The notes beneath the pieces were generated by a model. That model made no database searches and was not told the origin of the DNA. It saw only the letters and a list, made by a program, of their open reading frames with translations. A DNA stretch of 32,153 nt from an uncultured Prevotellaceae bacterium (lineage in GTDB: Bacteria; Bacteroidota; Bacteroidia; Bacteroidales; Muribaculaceae). Positions 23,457 to 31,043 of this stretch are shown here, piece by piece. The DNA is taken from positions 1 through 32,153 of the forward strand of contig CALDIG010000319.1 of assembly GCA_937904375.1 (NCBI GenBank), written 5' to 3'. A program made the translations under genes and the position numbers. Each line of letters opens with the position of its first letter. The first letter of the stretch is position 1.

Positions 23457-25178
23457 ATGGCGGAAGAAGCAATCAAACAAGAGGCTGTTTTCGATCCTCT
23501 TGACATGAATAACTACAAGCTCGAGAAACTGCCCAAGATGCAGAAGTCGGGCTTCGAGAAGATATTACAGCGCATAGGCGGTCCATTGGCGATACTTGTC
23601 TTTGTGGTCATCTATTTCTTTGCCGATATTCCTTTCATCAACAATATCGACACCAACAAGGAGACCACCGAGCTTGCCGACGGAGCCGTGAAGCGCTATG
23701 ACGAGATGTACAAGAAGGCGGAGAAGAAAATCGCCGTAGTGGTAGATAAGAGCGGCAAGGAGACCAAGCACGACCTCTCTCAGGCCGAGAAAGACCAACT
23801 CACCGCTTCCACCCACGATAATTTCCTGCACATCAACTATGCAATGCTCGCAATATTTGCCGCCGCCATTATCCTGTGGATTACCGAAGCCATCCCCAAC
23901 TACCTCACCTCGCTAATCGTCATCATGTCGATAGTGCTGACCGGGGTCACGAGCGACAAGGAGGCCTATGCCCAGCTGGGACACCCAGTGATGTGGCTCA
24001 ACATCCTGTCGTTCATCTTAGCGAGTATGCTTGTCAAGACACAAGTTGCAAAGCGTTTCGCACTATGGTTTGTGATAAAGTTCGGCAAGAGCACAAACGG
24101 AATAATACTGAGCTTTATCGTCATCAACATTGTGCTGTCGGCATTTATCTCGGCGACCACCGCCAAAGCCGCCATCTTGCTGCCCATCTTCATGGTAGTG
24201 GCTGCCATCTATGGAGCCAGTCAAGGACATCGCAACAACTTTGGCCGCAACTTGGTGCTACAGAACCTGTTCCAAATCAACCTGGGCGCCAACTCCTTCC
24301 TCACCGGCTCGGGAGCCACACTGCTCGCGGGAGCGCTTATAGGTGGTGCGCTGGGCATAGGCTCTATCAGCTACCAGAACTGGTTTATGGCTGCATTCCC
24401 TATGAATGTCATCCTCATCTTCATTGGCTGGTTTGTGGGATCTAAGATATTCTTCCCTCTCAAGAAGGAAGAGCGAGTGCCGCAGATTGAAGGCGGCATG
24501 GACCGCTTGCGCGATGAGCTTCACAAACTCGGCAAAATGAGCGGTGAAGAGTACCGTGCAGTAGCCATCTTCGTGACCGTGCTCATTTTGTGGGCTACCG
24601 GTGATTACCACGGTATAGGCCAGACGGCAGTCGCCTTTATGGGCGCTGTGGTGGCTCTGCTGCCTAAGATTGGCATTGTGAAATGGAACGACGTGGACAT
24701 TCCCTGGCATCTGCTGCTCTTCTCGGCGGGCGCCTATACTCTCGGCGCTGGCCTTGAGGCAACCGGCCTGCCAGGCACTATGATTAATGCCCTCTTTGGT
24801 GCACTTGGCATTGGCGCCAGCACACCATTCTGGGTAATTTATCTCATCCTCACGGGAAGCATCCTGCTGTTCTCGCTCATCTTTGAGTCGAAGACGATGC
24901 TCACACTCATCTTCGTGCCTATCGCCATTGGCGTGGCGCAGAGCAACGGCTATCCCATCATGAGCCTGGCGTTCCCTGTGGCGCTGCTCGTGGGTCATGT
25001 GTATGTGCTGCCGTTCAACAGCAAACCTGCCGCATTGCTTTACACCACCAACCAGTACAGTATAAGTGACACATTCAAGTTTGGCATCACCATGATGTTC
25101 ATCAGCTGGCTGATGATAATCCTCTGGGGCGATACCGTGCTGAGGTGGTTCGGTTATACCGATGGAGTGTTTTTTTAA
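23457..25178 (+). CDS. SLC13/DASS family anion symporter
   Basis: A 573-aa inner-membrane protein starting at the ATG at 23457; the frame is open from 23403 but that part overlaps the terminator. About 11-12 membrane segments are visible. A first segment (ILVFVVIYFFADIPF) is followed by an unusual charged loop of about 70 residues, then the DASS core: MLAIFAAAIILWITEAIPNYLTSL, a first hairpin region with LSAFISATTAKAAILLP, and the second repeat with LLLFSAGAYTLGAGLEATGL and IFESKTMLTLIFVPIAIG. DASS proteins import di- and tricarboxylates, sulfate or, in eukaryotic relatives, phosphate with Na+. The substrate cannot be fixed. The canonical SNT triplets appear altered (SATTAKA and FESKTML). Confidence 0.88.
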   Translation: MAEEAIKQEAVFDPLDMNNYKLEKLPKMQKSGFEKILQRIGGPLAILVFVVIYFFADIPFINNIDTNKETTELADGAVKRYDEMYKKAEKKIAVVVDKSGKETKHDLSQAEKDQLTASTHDNFLHINYAMLAIFAAAIILWITEAIPNYLTSLIVIMSIVLTGVTSDKEAYAQLGHPVMWLNILSFILASMLVKTQVAKRFALWFVIKFGKSTNGIILSFIVINIVLSAFISATTAKAAILLPIFMVVAAIYGASQGHRNNFGRNLVLQNLFQINLGANSFLTGSGATLLAGALIGGALGIGSISYQNWFMAAFPMNVILIFIGWFVGSKIFFPLKKEERVPQIEGGMDRLRDELHKLGKMSGEEYRAVAIFVTVLILWATGDYHGIGQTAVAFMGAVVALLPKIGIVKWNDVDIPWHLLLFSAGAYTLGAGLEATGLPGTMINALFGALGIGASTPFWVIYLILTGSILLFSLIFESKTMLTLIFVPIAIGVAQSNGYPIMSLAFPVALLVGHVYVLPFNSKPAALLYTTNQYSISDTFKFGITMMFISWLMIILWGDTVLRWFGYTDGVFF

Positions 25179-25211
25179 GTTTTAAGTGATAAGTGATAAG
25201 TAAAAACTGGA

Positions 25212-25249
25212 TTTTCTAGAATTCTAGAAGTTCTAGATAATCTAGAAAA
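25212..25249. repeat. CTAG-rich palindromic cluster
   Basis: TTTTCTAGA (25212-25220) and TCTAGAAAA (25241-25249) are inverted arms, with TTCTAGAA and TTCTAGA between, and another CTAG just after at 25251. CTAG occurs five times within about 40 bases, just ahead of the 25272 gene. Confidence 0.7.
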
Positions 25250-25271
25250 ACTAGACAACAATAAACTCACA

Positions 25272-26717
25272 ATGATTGACATCAAGCCTAAAATCCATGA
25301 CAGCAACACGCTGGAGTTCAAAGTGGGTTTCCTGCCTAATGACGGGAAAACCTACGATGACTTCTACATGAACACGTGGATTTTTATCCCCGAGAGGCTT
25401 GATGTGAACCGCCACACCTATAGCAAGGAATCATTCTATAACGACACCATATCCTACCTGCGACTCATCACGCCTCGCTATGAGCTGCGTGAACTCACCG
25501 ACGAACATTCGCTGCCCTTCACGCGCATCAAGCAGGCGTGCGAGAACCCGGTGAACGACAACAAGGAGTTTGAGAACGAGGTGAAGATGTACGCCTCTAT
25601 CGTCAAGAGCAGCGTGCGCGACGCTTATATAAAAATTACTCGTCAGCCCAACGGGGAGGCACAACGCAGCCTTGCCTGCGACCTCGTGGAGCAAGCCAGG
25701 ACTGTGGCTGAGATGTACCGCTCACTGCGCCCCACCCTTCTTGAGAGCGACGAGGGGCAGCAGGTGGTGGTTTATTACGACTTTGGCGATGAGTTTATCT
25801 CCAACATCATTGAGCAGCACTTGGGGCGCATCGTCAAGCGCCTTAACCCTCGTGAGAGAAGTGGTGAACCGCTATTGCCGATGCTCACCCAAATGCTCGA
25901 CAGCGAGCATAAATACCGCCAGAGCCGCAAATATCTGGATGTGGAACCCGACAGCCCCGACGGCAACCGCCAGTTTGTGTATCACGCCAGCCAGCTCAAG
26001 AAATATATCGAGAGCAACCTCTACCTGCCTACCCACAAGCGCCGCAACACCGCTTTCCTTGAGCAGGTGGCGTTCAGCGTGGCGGCGGGCATCTCGATGG
26101 TGTTTGCCACGGTGGTGTCGTTTGCCTTCCAGCAGACCTACGGCAACTTCACGCTGCCGTTTTTCATCGCCCTGGTGATTAGCTATATGTTCAAGGACCG
26201 CATCAAGGACTTGATACGCAACTACTTCGCCCACGGACTCGGTAGCCGTTTCTACGATTACCTCATTACCATTCGCGTGGGGTTGCGCAAGATTGGCAAG
26301 GTGAAGGAGGGCTTCGACTTCGTGTCGCCGCAAGACGTGTCGCGCCATGTCAACGAAAAGCGCGCCCGCAAGAACCCGCTCGTCGTGAACCGCGGCGTGG
26401 ATGAGCAGGTGATTCAGTACCGCAAGTACGTTCACCTCAAGCGCAAAGCCGTGGATCAGCTATCGGCCTATCCCATCAACGGCATCAACAACATCGTGCG
26501 CTTCAACCTCGCAGGCTTTATGCGCAAGATGGACAACCCCACAGTGCCGCTCTACGTGAACCAGGGCGACGCCGCCAATCATTTTACCGAAGGCGACAAG
26601 GCCTATTACCTGAATTTCGTGATTCAATGCAAATATGAGGGCATCAGCGAGTACAAGCGCTACCGTGTGTGCTTGCGCCGCGACGGCATTCAAGACATAG
26701 AGGAGAAACACCAATGA
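25272..26717 (+). CDS. Membrane protein of unknown function
   Basis: A 481-aa protein that I do not recognise. Two adjacent hydrophobic segments (near 262-281 and 287-305: FSVAAGISMVFATVVSFAF, LPFFIALVISYMF) split it into a large N-terminal soluble part and a basic C-terminal soluble part. No catalytic motif is evident. It lies about 90 bases after the SLC13 gene on the same strand, and its stop overlaps the ATG of a small lipoprotein gene (ATGA), so those two are coupled. A helical-hairpin membrane anchor with two cytoplasmic domains is the simplest topology. Confidence 0.75.
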   Translation: MIDIKPKIHDSNTLEFKVGFLPNDGKTYDDFYMNTWIFIPERLDVNRHTYSKESFYNDTISYLRLITPRYELRELTDEHSLPFTRIKQACENPVNDNKEFENEVKMYASIVKSSVRDAYIKITRQPNGEAQRSLACDLVEQARTVAEMYRSLRPTLLESDEGQQVVVYYDFGDEFISNIIEQHLGRIVKRLNPRERSGEPLLPMLTQMLDSEHKYRQSRKYLDVEPDSPDGNRQFVYHASQLKKYIESNLYLPTHKRRNTAFLEQVAFSVAAGISMVFATVVSFAFQQTYGNFTLPFFIALVISYMFKDRIKDLIRNYFAHGLGSRFYDYLITIRVGLRKIGKVKEGFDFVSPQDVSRHVNEKRARKNPLVVNRGVDEQVIQYRKYVHLKRKAVDQLSAYPINGINNIVRFNLAGFMRKMDNPTVPLYVNQGDAANHFTEGDKAYYLNFVIQCKYEGISEYKRYRVCLRRDGIQDIEEKHQ

Positions 26718-27079
26718 AAATTTTAGTGACTATAGCGACAGTGGCGACAATGGCATTGCTCCTTGTCGCATGTGACAACAAAAGCACAGTAAATATCCTC
26801 ATCGCCAACGAGCATAACAGCGACACCACCAATGTGGTGGTAAATGTAGCCGTTGAGGAGATTTTGCAACATGTTGATGCTCAGTCGGTCGATTCTCTCA
26901 CTCTGCTCAACGAGAAGAACCAGCCAGTAGCATTCACAAGCGACGGCAAGAACATCCAGTTCACCATTCCCGTCATCCAAGCTCGCTCACAAAAAAACTA
27001 CTCCCTCAACACTGGCAACCCCAGCCTCAGCGACAACCTCTTCTCCTTCCGCACCACAAGCATCAACGTGGAGCTGTAG
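26714..27079 (+). CDS. Small lipoprotein of unknown function
   Basis: A 121-aa protein starting at the ATG at 26714, which overlaps the preceding stop codon. The signal MKILVTIATVATMALLLVAC gives a lipobox LVAC with Cys20. The mature part is a short beta-rich domain (TVNILIANEHNSDTTNVVVNVAVEEIL...) of an Ig-like or sandwich type. Longer upstream starts are rejected because they lie in the preceding gene. It is translated with the membrane protein and may partner it in the envelope. Confidence 0.8.
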   Translation: MKILVTIATVATMALLLVACDNKSTVNILIANEHNSDTTNVVVNVAVEEILQHVDAQSVDSLTLLNEKNQPVAFTSDGKNIQFTIPVIQARSQKNYSLNTGNPSLSDNLFSFRTTSINVEL

Positions 27080-27114
27080 TGGCTTAAAAACGTTGCTTTT
27101 AGGGGTTTGTTATT

Positions 27115-27528
27115 TTAAACAAATGCCATTAATTGGCGACCAATGTTATGTAGCCCTTCAACAATTCTTTTGCGTTGTTTTGGGCGTGGAATCTTTGCTC
27201 CTGTGGCATAGTGGCTGAGCTGACGTTGATTTATTCCTGTTGCGCGACTGATAGCTGCCAACGAGGCGAAGCGTTCACTACTGCGAAGTAGTGCAGCGGT
27301 ATCAAGATAAACATACTCAAACTCATAGTCGCCATCAACAAGCCATTGAGGCACATCGTCTCCGACTTCAATCATTCCTTGCACATGGAACTCAAGTGAT
27401 TCCTTTGCTTCGCGTTGAAGCTCTTCAAAAGTATCGGCGGTAAATACTACTGCACCAGGAACGTTATCTCCAAGGCTGGCAGCAAAGTTCTTGTTACACC
27501 ACGACACGTTTACAATGATTTTTTCCAT
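27115..27528 (-). CDS. hicB: HicB-family antitoxin
   Basis: A 137-aa protein. Residues 1 to about 75 are the degenerate RNase-H-like HicB fold (VNVSWCNKNFAASLGDNVPGAVVFTADTFEELQREAKESLEFHV), which blocks the toxin. Residues about 88-130 are a helix-turn-helix (LAAISRATGINQRQLSHYATGAKIPRP) that binds the operator. It is encoded 27 bases after hicA in the hicA-hicB order. The HTH suggests control of the palindrome at 27770-27797. Confidence 0.92.
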   Translation of the reverse strand: MEKIIVNVSWCNKNFAASLGDNVPGAVVFTADTFEELQREAKESLEFHVQGMIEVGDDVPQWLVDGDYEFEYVYLDTAALLRSSERFASLAAISRATGINQRQLSHYATGAKIPRPKQRKRIVEGLHNIGRQLMAFV

Positions 27529-27555
27529 GATTTATAATTTTTTAGTTTGTTTCAA

Positions 27556-27750
27556 TTATTTCCACCCAGCTTGTTTCCAAATGCTGTTGAGAGTGAATTG
27601 ATCCAATTCTTTACTCTCTTTTCCGTTAACTGTGACTTTGCCAGGTTTTGTGGGGTGCTTGAACTGACGGTGGCTTCCTCGAGTTGCAATCTTTACCCAA
27701 CCATCTCGCTCTAGCATTTTTATTACTTGAATAACTTTATAAGTTTTCAT
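27556..27750 (-). CDS. hicA: HicA-family toxin (mRNA interferase)
   Basis: A 64-aa double-stranded-RNA-binding-fold toxin of normal size. The active-site histidine is His27 in TRGSHRQFKHP, followed by the typical GKVTV strand. HicA cleaves mRNA and is neutralised by HicB. It is the first gene of the module and is transcribed from the promoter at 27771-27802. The active site looks intact. Confidence 0.93.
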   Translation of the reverse strand: MKTYKVIQVIKMLERDGWVKIATRGSHRQFKHPTKPGKVTVNGKESKELDQFTLNSIWKQAGWK

Positions 27751-27769
27751 CTTCTTTTTTATTTAAAGT

Positions 27770-27802
27770 ACAAAGGTAGTAATTTTTCTACCTTTGTGCA
27801 AA
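27770..27802 (-). promoter_or_regulatory. Palindromic operator and promoter of hicAB
   Basis: ACAAAGGTAG (27770-27779) and CTACCTTTGT (27788-27797) are perfect 10-bp arms around an eight-base T-rich loop. Read on the minus strand, the left arm contains the -7 element TACCTTTG (27771-27778), and TTTG at 27799-27802 is the -33 box at a 20-base spacing. The right arm contains an equivalent TACCTTTG facing the other way. Confidence 0.85.
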
Positions 27803-27830
27803 TTAATATCTGATTTTTTTGATGATTGAG

Positions 27831-27859
27831 TTGTTTTTTATAAAAAAATACTATATTTG
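27831..27859 (+). promoter_or_regulatory. Promoter of RNA element B
   Basis: TTG at 27831-27833, an 18-base spacer, then TATATTTG at 27852-27859. From the -7 element on, 19 bases are identical to copy A. Confidence 0.65.
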
Positions 27860-27862
27860 CAG

Positions 27863-28100
27863 TTGGATTGCAGAGGCAATTCACCGACATTCTGAAAAAT
27901 AAGAAGCGTTATGCTTATCTTGTTGTAGAAAACGTAGGACCTTTTCTAAAATGGCAAGAGTGGCACGGCGGTTCTCACGCTTTGCGTGGGCTGCATTTCC
28001 ACATCTTCCATTTTGGGTTTCCTACGACCTTCTACAAGAGAGTGGCATTGTTCAGCTCACGTTTCGTTTATTAATGCCTAATTGAGTTGAAGGGCAAAAA
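27863..28100 (+). ncRNA. Candidate structured RNA element, copy B
   Basis: Same plan as 3688-3958. The 5' hairpin is TTGGATTG (27863-27870) with CAATTCA (27877-27883). The long arm is GTAGAA (27925-27930) with TTCTAC (28030-28035), internal loop AA/ACC as in copy A, CGTAGG (27933-27938) with CCTACG (28021-28026), then AAAATGG (27948-27954) with CCATTTT (28008-28014) and AAGA/TCTT and GTGG/CCAC. The apical hairpin is CACGC-TTT-GCGTG (27976-27988) followed by the conserved GGCTGCA. The 3' pseudoknot is GGCATT (28044-28049) with AATGCC (28073-28078) interleaved with AGCTCA (28054-28059) and TGAGTT (28083-28088). It ends about 12 bases before the ATG at 28112. A 68-codon frame through it is not credible as a gene. 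Confidence 0.7.
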
Positions 28101-28111
28101 AAGATTTGTTT

Positions 28112-28813
28112 ATGAAAAATCGATTATTAATTGCATTTATTTATTGTTTTGCTGCAGTTTTTATTGGAAGTGCACAAATCACGACTTATGAAGACTTCAA
28201 AGCATCATCAGAAAATCTGTTAATTTACAAAAACAAGAAAAAAGACAAGATTGATTTTGAAAAAACAGCATTAGCGTTAGCTGAAGTATATGCTTTAGAT
28301 AAACATAATGCAGTATCTCACTCTATTATTTACAATGTGCCAGGCAAAACGAAAGAAGAAATCTATGTGGAAGTCAATAATTGGTTTGTTCACTCTTTCG
28401 GAAGTGGTAAATCTGTAATTCAATTAAATGATAAAGAGGCTGGATGTGTTATTGGAAAAGGATATGTTGATGCTTTAGGTTCTAACTCTGGTTTTTTCAA
28501 TCAAAGTGATGCTGCTGCATGGGTAATAATCCGTGTTGATATTAAAGATGAAAAAGTTCGCGTTATTGCTACTATTCAATCTTATGAAGTGACTAAAACA
28601 ACAGCTGTAGGAGCTTTGCTTTTGGGAGCAAGACCATCTGCTCCAAAAGTTGTTGAATATATACCAAATGAATGTTTTCCTTATACAAAAAAAGAAAAAG
28701 GAACTGGAGCAAAAGCTTTAACTTTGGCTCATTGTTGGATTGTAACTATTTTTGACAATTTATATGATGCCTTGAATAATGGGGTAACAGGTCTTGAGGA
28801 AGATGATTTCTAA
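28112..28813 (+). CDS. Secreted DUF4468-like protein
   Basis: A 233-aa exported protein starting at the ATG at 28112; TTG 28106 would only add two residues. The signal peptide is MKNRLLIAFIYCFAAVFIGSAQ. The mature part has the DUF4468 TBP-like pattern: IIYNVPGKTKEEIYVEVNNWFV, SVIQLNDKEAGCVIGKGYV and AWVIIRVDIKDEKVRVIATIQSYEV. The function is unknown; it is probably periplasmic or surface. It is clearly more AT-rich than the neighbouring hut and phosphate genes. It is downstream of RNA element B, which may form its leader. Confidence 0.75.
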   Translation: MKNRLLIAFIYCFAAVFIGSAQITTYEDFKASSENLLIYKNKKKDKIDFEKTALALAEVYALDKHNAVSHSIIYNVPGKTKEEIYVEVNNWFVHSFGSGKSVIQLNDKEAGCVIGKGYVDALGSNSGFFNQSDAAAWVIIRVDIKDEKVRVIATIQSYEVTKTTAVGALLLGARPSAPKVVEYIPNECFPYTKKEKGTGAKALTLAHCWIVTIFDNLYDALNNGVTGLEEDDF

Positions 28814-28854
28814 ATCATAAAAGACCATTTTAATATATAATGGATATCAGATAA

Positions 28855-28889
28855 CAACCGCCATCAAGAATTGCTTTTGATGGCGGTTG
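28855..28889. terminator. Hairpin between convergent DUF4468 and hutU genes
   Basis: CAACCGCCATCAA (28855-28867) pairs perfectly with TTGATGGCGGTTG (28877-28889). There is no long T-tract on either strand, but the site between converging genes suggests a bidirectional 3' end. Confidence 0.65.
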
Positions 28890-28910
28890 ATAAAATGTGT
28901 GCAAGAATGC

Positions 28911-30911
28911 TTACTCTTCGAGCAATGCGTCATCAACCAGGTTGGGCATTGTGACTTGGAGGCCTGGGGTGCGCTGCATCTCGCGGCGGATGGCGTCCAT
29001 TGAGCCGTTGTTGCGTGCCCATGAGCGGCGCGCGATGCCGTTGTTCACATCCCACAGGAGCATCTGGCGGATGCGGCGGTCGGCTTCTTCGCTGCCGTCA
29101 ATCACCATGCCGAAGCCACCGTTGATGACCTCTCCCCAGCCAACGCCGCCACCGTTGTGGATGCTCACCCAGGTGGCACCGCGGAAGGCGTCGCCAATCA
29201 CGTTGTGAACCGCCATGTCGGCGCAGAACTGGCTGCCGTCGTAGATGTTGCTGGTCTCGCGGAATGGCGAGTCGGTGCCGCTCACGTCGTGGTGGTCACG
29301 GCCCAGCACCACAGGCTTCGTGATTTCGCCACGGCGAATGGCGTCGTTGAACGCCAGCGCAATCTTGGTGCGCCCCTCGCAGTCGGCATAGAGGATGCGT
29401 GCCTGCGACCCCACCACGAGGTGGTTCTTGCCCGCCTCACGAATCCAGTGCAGGTTGTCGGCGAGCTGTCCCTTGATGTCGTCGGTCACATGTCCCATCA
29501 TCTCGTCGAGCACCTCGGCGGCGAGGCGGTCGGTGACTTCCAGGTCGTGAGGGTCGCACGAGGTGCACACCCAGCGGAAGGGCCCGAAGCCGTAGTCGAA
29601 GAACATGGGACCCATAATGTCTTGAACGTAGCTTGGATAACGGAAGTGGGTCTCGTCCTTCATAATATCGGCACCGGCGCGGCTTGCCATGAGCATGAAG
29701 GCGTTGCCGTAGTCGAAGAAGTACATGCCGTCGGCAGTCAGGCGGTTGATAGCTGCCACCTGGCGACGCAGCGACTCAAAGACGCACTCCTTGAAGCGTT
29801 CAGGCTCCTCAGCCATCATGCGCTTCGACTCCTCGAGGCTGTAGCCCACAGGGTAGTAGCCGCCGGCGTAGGGGTTGTGCAGCGAGGTCTGGTCGCTACC
29901 GAGGTCCACATGTATGCCTTCGTCGGCGAGACGCTCCCACAGGTCAACCACGTTGCCCACATAAGCCATAGAAACCACACGTTTCTCCTCCACCGCCTTG
30001 CGGATGGCGGGGATGAGTTCGTCGAGGTTCTCGTGCAGCTCGTCAACCCACCCTTGGTCGTAGCGTTTGCGTGCTGCAAGGGGGTTGATTTCGGCTGTCA
30101 CGCTCACCACTTGCGCGATATTGCCTGCCTTGGGCTGAGCGCCACTCATGCCGCCGAGTCCAGCGGTGACAAAGAGCGGTATGCGTTTCTCACGCTCGTC
30201 GCCCATCACTTTGCGGGCTGCGTTGAGCACGGTGATGGTGGTGCCATGCACGATACCTTGTGGACCTATGTACATATAGCTGCCGGCAGTCATTTGGCCA
30301 TACTGGCTCACGCCAAGTGCGTTCATGCGCTCCCAGTCGTCGGGCTTGCTGTAGTTGGGGATTACCATACCGTTGGTCACTACCACACGTGGAGCATCCT
30401 TGTGAGAGGGGAACAGTCCCAGCGGGTGACCGCTATACATCACGAGAGTCTGCTCGTCGGTCATCTCGCTCAGGTATTTCATCACGAGGCGATACTGTGC
30501 CCAGTTCTGGAACACGGCGCCGTTGCCTCCGTAGGTGATAAGCTCATGCGGATGCTGAGCCACCGCCTTGTCGAGGTTGTTCTGTATCATCATCATGATG
30601 GCGGCAGCCTGACGGCTGTTGTGTGGATAGTCGTCGATGGGACGCGCCTTCATCTCGTAGCGTGGACGCAAGCGGTACATATAGATGCGGCCATATTTCT
30701 CCAACTCCTCGCGGAACTCGGGTAGGAGAGTGGCGTGGTGCTTAGCGGGGAAGTAGCGCAGCGCGTTGCGCAGCGCGAGTTTCTTCTCCTCGGGTTTTAG
30801 TATGTCCTTGCGTTTTGGCGCATGGTTGATTTCGGTGTCGTAGGGCATCGGTTGGGGCAGCACGTCGGGTATTCCTGCCCTGATGTCGGCGATAAATTCT
30901 TCTCTTGTCAT
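28911..30911 (-). CDS. hutU: Urocanate hydratase
   Basis: A 666-aa enzyme converting urocanate to imidazolone propionate, the second step of histidine degradation, with tightly bound NAD+. It is the long form found in Bacteroidetes, about 100 residues longer than the Pseudomonas type. Seen in order: ITYGGNGAVFQNW, TNGMVIPNY, QMTAGSYMYIGPQGIVHGT, the NAD-binding GLGGMSGAQPKAG, DQTSLHNPYAGGYYP, the catalytic cysteine region FRWVCTSCDPHD, and DRHHDVSGTDSPFRETSNI-like GRDHHDVSGTDSPFRET. All look intact. It is downstream of ftcD on the same strand with a repeat-filled 130-base spacer. Confidence 0.98.
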   Translation of the reverse strand: MTREEFIADIRAGIPDVLPQPMPYDTEINHAPKRKDILKPEEKKLALRNALRYFPAKHHATLLPEFREELEKYGRIYMYRLRPRYEMKARPIDDYPHNSRQAAAIMMMIQNNLDKAVAQHPHELITYGGNGAVFQNWAQYRLVMKYLSEMTDEQTLVMYSGHPLGLFPSHKDAPRVVVTNGMVIPNYSKPDDWERMNALGVSQYGQMTAGSYMYIGPQGIVHGTTITVLNAARKVMGDEREKRIPLFVTAGLGGMSGAQPKAGNIAQVVSVTAEINPLAARKRYDQGWVDELHENLDELIPAIRKAVEEKRVVSMAYVGNVVDLWERLADEGIHVDLGSDQTSLHNPYAGGYYPVGYSLEESKRMMAEEPERFKECVFESLRRQVAAINRLTADGMYFFDYGNAFMLMASRAGADIMKDETHFRYPSYVQDIMGPMFFDYGFGPFRWVCTSCDPHDLEVTDRLAAEVLDEMMGHVTDDIKGQLADNLHWIREAGKNHLVVGSQARILYADCEGRTKIALAFNDAIRRGEITKPVVLGRDHHDVSGTDSPFRETSNIYDGSQFCADMAVHNVIGDAFRGATWVSIHNGGGVGWGEVINGGFGMVIDGSEEADRRIRQMLLWDVNNGIARRSWARNNGSMDAIRREMQRTPGLQVTMPNLVDDALLEE

Positions 30912-30960
30912 TGGTAAAGTTATCAGTTTTCAGTTATGAGTTATCAGTTTCTAGTTTAGT

Positions 30961-31042
30961 GTTGTGCTTGTTGCGCTTGTTGTGTTTGTTGCGTTGACAA
31001 CGCAACAGACGGGACATTTTTTGACAACGCAACAGACGGGAC
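30961..31042. repeat. 9-bp tandem repeats and 22-bp direct repeats between ftcD and hutU
   Basis: Four tandem 9-mers of the form GTTGYGYTT lie at 30961-30996. TTGACAACGCAACAGACGGGAC-type 22-bp copies lie at 30994-31015 and 31021-31042. TGTTGCGTT (30987-30995) and AACGCAACA (30999-31007) form a perfect palindrome. The last copy ends just before the ftcD stop. Confidence 0.85.
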
Positions 31043-31043
31043 C

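Noticed and set aside
26669..26713. Longer start for the small lipoprotein
   Set aside because: It overlaps the coding end of the preceding gene and precedes a perfect lipoprotein signal that starts at 26714.
27868..28074. 68-codon frame (TTG start) in RNA element B
   Set aside because: Same reason: it lies wholly within the paired arms, has no credible start and its resemblance to the copy A frame is limited to the conserved RNA blocks.
30961..31042. Possible CRISPR array
   Set aside because: The repeats are only two copies of 22 bases with a 5-base gap, plus 9-base tandem repeats; there are no spacers of regular length and no cas gene.
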